Position numbers and translations under genes: made by a program
Notes under the pieces: model-generated
Database searches by the model: none
What the model was told of the DNA's origin: nothing
The model's input: the letters and a program-made list of their open reading frames with translations, nothing else
Source: JBNAVY01 sp049700195
GTDB lineage: Bacteria > Bacillota > Thermoanaerobacteria > Thermoanaerobacterales > Thermoanaerobacteraceae
Reading direction: 5' to 3'
Length of the DNA stretch: 12,791 nt
NCBI GenBank assembly: GCA_049700195.1
Contig: JBNAVY010000049.1
Coordinates: 1-12,791, forward strand
Shown here: piece after piece, positions 1 to 6,104 of the stretch
How positions within the stretch are numbered: the stretch's first letter is position 1
How the letters are laid out: each line of letters begins with the position of its first letter

Positions 1-14
1 TTTTATATAGAAAA

Positions 15-43
15 TATAATAATTTGTATAATATTTTAGGAGG
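15..43 (+). promoter_or_regulatory. Possible -10 elements and ribosome binding site of the GDT1-family gene
   Basis: Two TATAAT hexamers occur at 15-20 and 27-32, and a consensus AGGAGG lies at 38-43, 8 nt before the ATG at 52. The ribosome binding site is clear. The promoter is less so. For the hexamer at 27-32 the 17-nt-spaced -35 position (4-9) is a poor match, and for the one at 15-20 the -35 would lie outside the window. Any leader or riboswitch further upstream cannot be seen. Confidence 0.4.
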
Positions 44-51
44 CAAAATTT

Positions 52-612
52 ATGGATGCATTTGTTACATCATTCACTTTAATATTTACTTCAGAAATGG
101 GAGATAAGTCTCAGCTAATATCAATAGCTTTTACAAATCTTTATAAAATAAGGACAGTTTTAATTAGTGTATTTTTCGCTGCTTTGATAAATAATGGATT
201 AGCAGTTCTCTTCGGCTCTTTAATAACTGATCATATTCCTTTATACAATATAAAATTACTTGCTGGAATTCTTTTTTTATATTTCGGAATATCAGCTTTA
301 TTAAAAAATAATAATGAAAATGAAAAAATCAAAAATTCTTCATTAGGACCAATAGCAACAATTGTAAGCACATATGTTTTTTCAGAATTCGGTGACAAAA
401 CGCAATTAGCTGCAATAGCTCTTACAGCAACATACTGTAATCCTTTTTATATCCTACTTGGTACAACATTAGGAATTTTTTTAGCTGATGTTATTGGAAT
501 AATTATAGGAAATTATTTTAATAAAAAACTTCCAATAAATATTATAAAATATATTTCTTCTTTTATTTTTATTCTTTTTGGTATATCAACAATTTATAAG
601 CTTGTATTTTGA
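52..612 (+). CDS. GDT1/UPF0016 family membrane cation transporter
   Basis: A 186-residue, very hydrophobic protein made of two homologous halves, each of about three predicted membrane helices. Each half carries the family signature E-x-G-D-K-[ST]: S14-E15-M-G-D-K-S20 in the first and S111-E112-F-G-D-K-T117 in the second. A short polar loop rich in N, E and K (about residues 85-97) separates them. Characterised relatives (yeast Gdt1, human TMEM165, bacterial MneA/Mnx) move Mn2+ and/or Ca2+ across membranes, and the acidic residues of the two motifs are thought to form the ion site. Length is normal for the bacterial two-repeat form. The start is fixed by AGGAGG 8 nt upstream. The gene stands alone and converges on the hydrolase gene. 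Manganese export is the likely role, but the substrate cannot be read from the sequence. Confidence 0.9.
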   Translation: MDAFVTSFTLIFTSEMGDKSQLISIAFTNLYKIRTVLISVFFAALINNGLAVLFGSLITDHIPLYNIKLLAGILFLYFGISALLKNNNENEKIKNSSLGPIATIVSTYVFSEFGDKTQLAAIALTATYCNPFYILLGTTLGIFLADVIGIIIGNYFNKKLPINIIKYISSFIFILFGISTIYKLVF

Positions 613-614
613 AT

Positions 615-646
615 CAAAAGCAGGTACAATATTGTACCTGCTTTTG
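615..646. terminator. Bidirectional terminator: perfect 32-bp palindrome
   Basis: CAAAAGCAGGTACAAT (615-630) is followed directly by its exact reverse complement (631-646). The hairpin ends in CTTTTG on either strand, so the U-run sits in the descending arm in both directions. It starts 3 nt after the stop of the GDT1-family gene and ends 21 nt before the convergent hydrolase stop, which suits a shared terminator for both. Confidence 0.85.
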
Positions 647-666
647 ACCCTCTCATCTTGTATATT

Positions 667-1482
667 TTACTTAGAATAAGAAAATACCATATTACCAATT
701 CTAACAGCTATAGGCAAAGACCATAGCCAAGCATTTGAAGAACTCTGATCAAAATAGTATAAAGCTCCATTTGTAGGATCTGCTCCACTCAACGCTTCCC
801 TTGCAGCATTTATAGACTCAGAAGATGCTGTTTTATTTATCCATCCATTTAAAACAGGTGTAAACTGATAATTCCCCCATGAATCGACCTGATAGATAAC
901 ATCTTTTATTGTATTCGGGAAAATATTGCTTTTAACCCTATTTATAACAACGGCAGCAACAGCAACTTTAGCATTATATGGTTCTCCATCAGCTTCTGCC
1001 ATGACTAATCTGGCAAGAAGGTCTAAATCATCTTTTGTATAATAAATTACACCTCTTTCAACAGAACCTCTACTTACACTGGTATTTGTAATAGAAGTAC
1101 TAACTGAGGTTGAACTGTTTTGGGGAATTATAAATATTTGCCCTGGATAAATAATATCACTTTTATATCCATTTGCGACTTTTAAAGTTTCAACGCTTAT
1201 ACCATATTTTAAAGCAATTAAATATAAACTGTCTCCTTTTTGAACAATGTAAGAATTATCATATCCAGGAACTTTAAGTACTTGTCCAGGAAAAATTATA
1301 GTACTTTTTAAATTATTCATAGACATCAAATTAGTATAAGATGTGTTATAATTTTTACTTATTCCCCAAAGCGTATCCCCTGTTTTTACTGTATAAGTAG
1401 CTGCAAAAACAGATTGAACAATAAATAATCCAGCTATTACTGAAAAGATGAGAGGCTTTACCTTGATGTGTATACCAAACAT
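667..1482 (-). CDS. Secreted LysM - SleB-type cell wall hydrolase
   Basis: A 271-residue exported peptidoglycan hydrolase. It has a signal peptide (basic N-terminus with K7 and K9, hydrophobic core about 11-25, likely cleavage after VFA at 27). Two LysM peptidoglycan-binding repeats follow, at about 28-72 (YTVKTGDTLWGIS) and 77-120 (YIVQKGDSLYLIA). A Ser/Thr-rich linker (about 121-145) leads to a C-terminal Hydrolase_2/SleB domain (about 151-271). The segment ARLVMAEADGEPYNAKVAVA matches the SleB/CwlJ active-site region, with E163 as the likely catalytic glutamate. SleB-family enzymes are lytic transglycosylases best known from spore cortex lysis, but the LysM architecture is also common in vegetative wall-remodelling enzymes, so the stage of action is unknown. 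The ATG at 1482 has an AAAGGGGG ribosome binding site (1489-1496) 6 nt upstream. A c-di-AMP riboswitch sits directly upstream, as it does for many wall hydrolases of Firmicutes. Confidence 0.92.
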   Translation of the reverse strand: MFGIHIKVKPLIFSVIAGLFIVQSVFAATYTVKTGDTLWGISKNYNTSYTNLMSMNNLKSTIIFPGQVLKVPGYDNSYIVQKGDSLYLIALKYGISVETLKVANGYKSDIIYPGQIFIIPQNSSTSVSTSITNTSVSRGSVERGVIYYTKDDLDLLARLVMAEADGEPYNAKVAVAAVVINRVKSNIFPNTIKDVIYQVDSWGNYQFTPVLNGWINKTASSESINAAREALSGADPTNGALYYFDQSSSNAWLWSLPIAVRIGNMVFSYSK

Positions 1483-1495
1483 AATTTTCCCCCTT

Positions 1496-1598
1496 TGCCT
1501 CCGAGGTTAGTTGACGGATTAGGGTAAGGGATACCCCGCCTTATAAAGGCTTCACCCCAAAAAAATTCCCCCGTACCTCAATTTTAGAGGATTCGGCA
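1496..1598 (-). promoter_or_regulatory. Cyclic di-AMP riboswitch (ydaO-yuaA class)
   Basis: Read on the minus strand, this segment holds the conserved blocks of the ydaO-yuaA aptamer in the right order: GCCGAATCC, GAGGTACGGGGGAA, GGGGTGAAGCC, then ATCCCTTACCC and AATCCGTCAACTAACCTCG. It is closed by a short P1 stem, UGCC (1598-1595) with GGCA (1499-1496). The class binds c-di-AMP and normally turns expression off when ligand is bound; wall hydrolase, osmolyte and potassium genes are its known targets. The 13 nt between P1 and the start codon have no room for a terminator, and the Shine-Dalgarno GGGGG (1489-1493) directly follows the stem. Control at translation initiation is therefore the likeliest mechanism (inference). 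Confidence 0.93.
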
Positions 1599-1611
1599 TG
1601 ATTTTACTTAA

Positions 1612-1640
1612 ATTATAGCTGGATTATGATTTGATGTACA
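1612..1640 (-). promoter_or_regulatory. Sigma-A-type promoter of the riboswitch-hydrolase transcript
   Basis: On the minus strand there is TGTACA (1640-1635), a 17-nt spacer, and a perfect TATAAT (1617-1612). The -35 matches 4 of 6 consensus bases. Transcription would start near 1605, about 7 nt before the first paired base of the aptamer, so the leader would be almost entirely riboswitch. That fit supports the assignment. Confidence 0.7.
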
Positions 1641-1666
1641 TATTAATCTAGTGGAAAGTAAGGTAT

Positions 1667-1747
1667 TTAGTGGTATTTACTATGTCCACAAAATGGGCAA
1701 AAAATACAGCCACCTTCTGGTACCAATTTTGCTACAAAATCCGGACA
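1667..1747 (-). pseudogene. Relic of the C-terminal zinc-ribbon tail of adenosylcobalamin-dependent ribonucleotide reductase
   Basis: Translating the minus strand from 1747 gives a 26-residue open stretch that begins CPDF, contains VPEGGCIFCPFCGHSK and ends with Y-H before a TAA at 1669-1667. Class II (NrdJ) ribonucleotide reductases of anaerobes end in a similar cysteine tail, roughly C-P-x-C-G...EGGC..C..C-G-[YH]-S-K-C. Here the second cysteine-glycine pair reads F-V and the last cysteine reads Y, both easily explained by point changes. An in-frame TAA lies five codons upstream of the first Cys, and no start codon or upstream domain is present. It therefore looks like the surviving 3' end of a deleted gene. 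The family is recalled from known motifs, not from a search. Another zinc-ribbon protein is possible. Confidence 0.55.
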
Positions 1748-1816
1748 TATAAGAATATTTTAATTTTTGTAATTTATTTTGTTTCTTTTATAAGACCCGT
1801 TTTTATAATATCATCC

Positions 1817-1851
1817 ATATATTGTGTATAATAATTATATAAACAATATAT
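1817..1851. repeat. AT-rich inverted repeat downstream of the histidine kinase gene
   Basis: ATATATTGT (1817-1825) and ACAATATAT (1843-1851) form a perfect 9-bp inverted repeat around a 17-nt AT-rich centre. It lies 44 bases beyond the kinase stop. It lacks a GC-rich stem, and no U-run follows directly on the minus strand, so it is a poor intrinsic terminator. An operator or a chance AT palindrome are equally possible. No better terminator is visible for the six-gene unit ending at 1895. Confidence 0.35.
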
Positions 1852-1894
1852 AGTTTTTAAATATAATTTTTAAATTTTGACCCCTGAAAAGAAA

Positions 1895-3280
1895 TTAGAA
1901 ATTTGTAATCTGAGGAAAAACAATTAAAAAATCGCTGCCCTTATTAACTTCACTATTCACATTAACATATCCATTATGCTCTTCAATAATCAGTTTAGCA
2001 ATAGCTAAACCAAGACCTGCACCTCCAGTATCTTTTGCTCTTGCTTTATCAACCCTATAAAATCTGTCAAAAATATGAACTATTTCTTCTTTTGGTATAC
2101 CTATTCCATCGTCTTTTATTCTTAAGTATATTTTTGACCCTTCGTCCCATGAACTAATTTCTATATTACCGTTTGAATTAGTATATTTTACAGCATTATC
2201 TATAAAAATTCTAATAAGCTCTTTAATTAATTTTTTATCTGCTATCATTTTAGTTTTATCTGATGTTGTTATTTTAAAATTCCTATCTTTATATACTAGT
2301 TTAGCTTCATTTAAAAAATCTTTAATTATATCTTTTAAATAAAATTCTTCCTTATTTAAATTTATAGATTTATTATCACCTTTTGCAAGAATAAGAAGCC
2401 TTTCAATTAGATCTTCCATTTCAGATGTTTCCTTTTTTATCGCATCTATTGATTCTTGTAAAACAGCTTTATCATCTTTCCCCCACCTATCTAACATATC
2501 AGTATATCCTTTTATAACAGAAATAGGTGTACGCAATTCATGAGAAGCATCTGAAACAAACATATTTTGACGATTAAAAGAATCTTCTAATCTATCAAGC
2601 ATTCCGTTAAAAGTTTTGGCTAATCTTGCAAGTTCATCATTTTCACCATATATATTTAATCTTTTATTTAATCTCTTCCCATCAATTTTATTTACTTCTT
2701 TTATCATATAATCTACAGGCTTTAAAGCTCTTTTAGTAACAAAATAACCTGCTGCAAAAGAAACTAATATTCCAATCAGGTCTGCTATAAACATTAGTGC
2801 AAAGAGTAGTTTTAAAAAAAAATACTCATTTTCCATGTCTTTTATAACTTGTATGTAAAAAAGTTGATGATTAAATTTAAATGTTGTATTTATATATGAT
2901 ATATCTTTTTTGCCAATATCTATTTTTTTAGGTTCATTTATATATTTATTATATGGTATTGTAATATCTTTATATCCTTTTGAAATATATACTGTTTCAC
3001 CATTACTTCCATTAATAATTTTTATATATATTTTTTCACCATAAGGTGTTGAAAGTAGTGAATTAATATCCGAAAGTGAGGTGTTTTCTCCCAATTCTTT
3101 AAAATTGTTTTTTATCAGTTCAGCTTGGCTAGTAATCTGATCAATAGCTTGATAAATAAGATAATATTTTAATCCATACAATACAGAAGCATTCAAAACA
3201 ATCAAAATCATAGAAAAAACAATTGCATATAGTATGGCTATACGCAAAGTAATGTGCTGAAATATATATTTAATCTTCAT
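1895..3280 (-). CDS. Sensor histidine kinase of an OmpR-type two-component system
   Basis: A 461-residue membrane sensor kinase of the classical EnvZ/ArlS-like layout. TM1 is at about 12-37, an extracytoplasmic sensor region at about 38-153, and TM2 at about 155-181. A HAMP linker follows (about 182-235), then the dimerisation/phosphoacceptor helix with SDASHELRTP, phosphorylated on H247. The ATPase domain has an N box (N362), a G1 box (DDGIGIP, 390-396), an F box (IFDRFYRVDKAR) and a G2 box (GGAGLGLAIAKL, from 419). All catalytic motifs are intact. The sensor region has no recognised domain, so the signal is unknown. The ATG at 3280 overlaps the regulator stop by 11 bp and has its own AAAGGAGTG ribosome binding site. 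It is the last gene of the unit that begins at pheA. Confidence 0.95.
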   Translation of the reverse strand: MKIKYIFQHITLRIAILYAIVFSMILIVLNASVLYGLKYYLIYQAIDQITSQAELIKNNFKELGENTSLSDINSLLSTPYGEKIYIKIINGSNGETVYISKGYKDITIPYNKYINEPKKIDIGKKDISYINTTFKFNHQLFYIQVIKDMENEYFFLKLLFALMFIADLIGILVSFAAGYFVTKRALKPVDYMIKEVNKIDGKRLNKRLNIYGENDELARLAKTFNGMLDRLEDSFNRQNMFVSDASHELRTPISVIKGYTDMLDRWGKDDKAVLQESIDAIKKETSEMEDLIERLLILAKGDNKSINLNKEEFYLKDIIKDFLNEAKLVYKDRNFKITTSDKTKMIADKKLIKELIRIFIDNAVKYTNSNGNIEISSWDEGSKIYLRIKDDGIGIPKEEIVHIFDRFYRVDKARAKDTGGAGLGLAIAKLIIEEHNGYVNVNSEVNKGSDFLIVFPQITNF

Positions 3281-3971
3281 TTTTGCACTCCTTTAAGGTA
3301 TAGCCAACACCTCTTATGGTATGTATAAGTTTATTTTTGAAAGGATCATCAATTTTACTTCGTAAATATCGTATATAAACATCAACTATATTTGTATCAC
3401 CGTAATAATCATAACCCCAAACCTTTTCAAGTATTTTTTCTCTAGATAAGGCTATATTTGCATTTTTTATTAAAAAAGCCAAAAGATCAAATTCTTTTTT
3501 TGTAAGATCGATTTTAACATCAGACCTTCTAACTTCATGAATGGTTAAATCCATAATTATATCCTTAAATTTTAAAATTTCTTTTTGCTGTTTGTTATTT
3601 ACTTTCCTTAACGCAGTTCTGACCCTTGCAAAAAGTTCTTCTATGTCAAAAGGTTTTGTAATATAATCATCTGCCCCAAAATCCAAACCATTTACTTTAT
3701 CTTTTGTTTCGTATTTTGCAGTAACAAGAATTACTGGTACATCAGATTTTTCTCTTATTTTTTTTAAAACTTCAAAACCGTTAAGTCCTGGAAGCATCAA
3801 ATCAAGTAAGATAAGATCATATTCATTTTCTACAGCTTCTTTTAAGCCAGAAACTCCGTTATTTGCTATGACTATAGAATATCCTTCATGCTCAAATTCT
3901 AACTGTAAAAAACGTCCTATTTGTTTTTCATCTTCTATTATAAGTATTTTACCTTTCACTTTAATCACCAT
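3270..3971 (-). CDS. OmpR/PhoB-family response regulator
   Basis: A 233-residue two-domain regulator and partner of the overlapping kinase gene. The receiver domain (about 7-122) has the acidic pair E13-D14, the phosphoacceptor D57 in LLDLMLPG, T84, and K106 in the ITKP motif. The C-terminal winged-helix DNA-binding domain (about 132-227) has the typical LTKKEFDLL and IHTIRGVGYTL segments. The start is uncertain. The ATG at 3971 lies 5 nt after the aroA stop and has no Shine-Dalgarno sequence. A GTG at 3959 (fifth codon) sits 6 nt after GGTGA, which can pair with the 3' end of 16S rRNA, and would give a protein beginning MKGKILIIEDE, the usual form for this family. A TATAAT (3976-3981) overlaps the aroA stop but lacks a good -35. 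Confidence 0.94.
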   Translation of the reverse strand: MVIKVKGKILIIEDEKQIGRFLQLEFEHEGYSIVIANNGVSGLKEAVENEYDLILLDLMLPGLNGFEVLKKIREKSDVPVILVTAKYETKDKVNGLDFGADDYITKPFDIEELFARVRTALRKVNNKQQKEILKFKDIIMDLTIHEVRRSDVKIDLTKKEFDLLAFLIKNANIALSREKILEKVWGYDYYGDTNIVDVYIRYLRSKIDDPFKNKLIHTIRGVGYTLKECKNED

Positions 3972-3976
3972 TATTA

Positions 3977-5248
3977 TTATAACATATTAAGAGTAGTATA
4001 AAAGTCAGGATATGAAATATTTACACATTCAGCATCTTCAATTTTAGTAATACCCTCAGAAGCAAGTCCTGCAATAGCTAAAGACATTGCTATCCTATGA
4101 TCTTTATATGTTTTAACTAATGTGCCTTTTAAAAAACCCGTTCCATTAATAATCATACCATCTTCTGTTTCTTCAATATCTGCACCCATTTTCTTTAGTT
4201 CTTTTACAATTGTTTTAATCCTGTTACTCTCTTTAATTTTTAGTTCTTCAGCATTTTTAATTATTGTTTTGCCTTCTGCAAAAACTGCAGCAACAGCTAT
4301 TATAGGAATCTCATCAATTAACCTTGGTATTATATCACCACCTATTTCAACACCTTTTAAAGAACTTTGTCTAACAACAATATCAGAAACCATTTCGTTA
4401 TTTAAAATTCTTTTGTTTATAAAATTTATATTCCCGCCCATTTTCCGTATAACATCAATAATTCCGGTTCTTGTCGGATTTATATTAACATTTTTTATAC
4501 AAATTTCTGAATTCGACAAGATACTTGCTCCAACAATAAAATATGATGCAGATGATATATCTCCAGGTACAATAATCTTTTGCCCATATAATTTATTCCC
4601 AGGGTAGCAAATTATTTTATTATCTTTTATATCAATATTTCCACCAAAATATTTAATCATTAATTCTGTATGATCTCTAGATTTATAAGGTTCCTCAATA
4701 ATAGTTTCACTATTAGCATATAAGCTTGCAAATATTATACTTGATTTCACTTGAGCACTTGATACTGGCATATTATAAGTAATACCTTTTAAATTACCGC
4801 CCATAATTGTTACAGGAGCATAATTATCCTCCAATGCTTTTAGTTTTGCTCCCATCATTCTAAGTGGTATTATAACTCTTGACATTGGTCTTTTTTTTAT
4901 AGAATCATCACCATCAAGAATAGTTTCAAAATTCTGGCCTGATAATATACCCATTAAAAGTCTGATAGTTGTTCCTGAATTCCCTACAAATAATTTCTTG
5001 TTGCTTTTTTGTAAATAAAGCCCTTTCCCATGTATAAAAACATTTGAACCATTTAAAATTATTTCAGTACCAAGATTCCTTAAACATCTAACTGTTGATA
5101 AACAATCTTCACCAGTTAGAAAGCCTTCGATTTCTGTATTTCCTTCTGAAATAGCACCAAACATTACTGCCCTATGAGAAATAGATTTATCCCCAGGAAC
5201 AGTTATAGTACCTTTTATTGAATTTTTTTTTGTAATATCAATTATCAT
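3977..5248 (-). CDS. aroA: 3-phosphoshikimate 1-carboxyvinyltransferase (EPSP synthase)
   Basis: This cytoplasmic enzyme condenses shikimate-3-phosphate with phosphoenolpyruvate to 5-enolpyruvylshikimate-3-phosphate, the sixth step to chorismate. The 423-residue protein has the normal length and motifs: PGDKSISHRA (18-27, with K21, S22 and R26), GNSGTTIRLL (89-98), D312 in LIDEIP, E340 in KIKESNR, and KDHR (382-385). GNSGTT instead of GNAGTA resembles the class II, more glyphosate-tolerant enzymes (inference). The frame stays open to 5326, but the ATG at 5248 is chosen. It has GAGGTG 6 nt upstream, and it gives the usual N-terminus; the longer form would add 26 residues overlapping tyrA. The gene begins 10 nt after the tyrA stop, whose TGA forms part of the ribosome binding site. 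Confidence 0.96.
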   Translation of the reverse strand: MIIDITKKNSIKGTITVPGDKSISHRAVMFGAISEGNTEIEGFLTGEDCLSTVRCLRNLGTEIILNGSNVFIHGKGLYLQKSNKKLFVGNSGTTIRLLMGILSGQNFETILDGDDSIKKRPMSRVIIPLRMMGAKLKALEDNYAPVTIMGGNLKGITYNMPVSSAQVKSSIIFASLYANSETIIEEPYKSRDHTELMIKYFGGNIDIKDNKIICYPGNKLYGQKIIVPGDISSASYFIVGASILSNSEICIKNVNINPTRTGIIDVIRKMGGNINFINKRILNNEMVSDIVVRQSSLKGVEIGGDIIPRLIDEIPIIAVAAVFAEGKTIIKNAEELKIKESNRIKTIVKELKKMGADIEETEDGMIINGTGFLKGTLVKTYKDHRIAMSLAIAGLASEGITKIEDAECVNISYPDFYTTLNML

Positions 5249-5258
5249 AATTAACACC

Positions 5259-6104
5259 TCAGCAAATGTTACTGCGATATTCTCTTGCATTATCAAAAAA
5301 TTTTTGAATTGAATCAATGTCATCATTATCTAATAACAATATAAAATCATTTATAAATTTTTTATAATTGATAAGCAATTGTTTTATTTGATCTTTATTT
5401 GTAAAAATAATATCACACCAGATTTCGGATTGAGATAATGAAATCCTTGTTGTATCTTTAAATCCTCCTGCAGCATAAAAAATAGCATCACTGCATTCAT
5501 TATTAACAAAGTTAGTTATAGATGCAGAAATTATATGTGGTAAATGACTTATCAAACCTATAACTTTGTCATGAAAATCATAATCCATAATAATTGGTGC
5601 AGAGCCAATCTTTGTTACTATTCCATCAATTAAAACATTTAATATACTTTCAGAAACATTATCAGAAGGTATTAATAAATAATTTGCATTTAAAAACAAA
5701 TCTTCACTGGAAAAACTAAAACCACTCTTTTCATTACCAGCCATTGGGTGACCACCTATAAAAAATATATTTTCAGGAATAATTTCTTTTATTTGTTTCA
5801 TTATTATTCCTTTTGTACTACCTACATCAGTGATAATAACCTTCTCCTTCACATATGGCAAGATTTGTTCAATAACTTGTATGGTCTTGCCTACAGGAGT
5901 ACATATAAATATTATATCTGCATCTGTTTTAAAATCCAACTTTGTATATGCATCAGAAATAACACCTTTACTTAAAGCATCTTTTATATAATCTTCATTT
6001 GAATCTATAGCAGTAATCCTATTTATATCTGTATATTTTCTTATTGCTTTTGCTAAAGATCCCCCTATTAAGCCTAAACCAATGATCATGACATGTTTAA
6101 TCAT
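5259..6104 (-). CDS. tyrA: Prephenate dehydrogenase
   Basis: This enzyme oxidatively decarboxylates prephenate to 4-hydroxyphenylpyruvate, the tyrosine branch. The 281-residue protein has an N-terminal Rossmann fold with GLGLIGGS (9-16). D34 at the end of the second strand points to NAD+ rather than NADP+. The C-terminal helical domain includes GGHPMAGNEKSGF (H119) and LISHLPH (H187), both characteristic of the family. There is no C-terminal ACT domain, unlike the longer Bacillus-type enzyme, and no chorismate mutase domain. It could also accept arogenate, which cannot be told from the sequence. Its ATG overlaps the aroF stop in an ATGA junction, and only a weak GACGGGA lies upstream, so translation is probably coupled to aroF. 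Confidence 0.94.
   Translation of the reverse strand: MIKHVMIIGLGLIGGSLAKAIRKYTDINRITAIDSNEDYIKDALSKGVISDAYTKLDFKTDADIIFICTPVGKTIQVIEQILPYVKEKVIITDVGSTKGIIMKQIKEIIPENIFFIGGHPMAGNEKSGFSFSSEDLFLNANYLLIPSDNVSESILNVLIDGIVTKIGSAPIIMDYDFHDKVIGLISHLPHIISASITNFVNNECSDAIFYAAGGFKDTTRISLSQSEIWCDIIFTNKDQIKQLLINYKKFINDFILLLDNDDIDSIQKFFDNAREYRSNIC

Noticed and set aside
1681..1750. Inverted repeat TATGTCC/GGACATA with inner CAAAAT/ATTTTG pairing, first taken for an RNA hairpin or riboswitch
   Set aside because: The segment is better explained as coding relic: on the minus strand it reads as a cysteine-rich zinc-ribbon tail. The pairing partly follows from the repeated TGT-CC and TGT-GGA cysteine codons.
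4122..4607. Open frame of 161 codons on the plus strand
   Set aside because: It lies wholly antisense to aroA, whose motifs are intact. It has low-complexity I/P/S-rich content and no ribosome binding site or family resemblance.
5249..5326. 26-residue N-terminal extension of aroA
   Set aside because: It overlaps the end of tyrA and has no ribosome binding site, while the ATG at 5248 has one and gives the normal protein.
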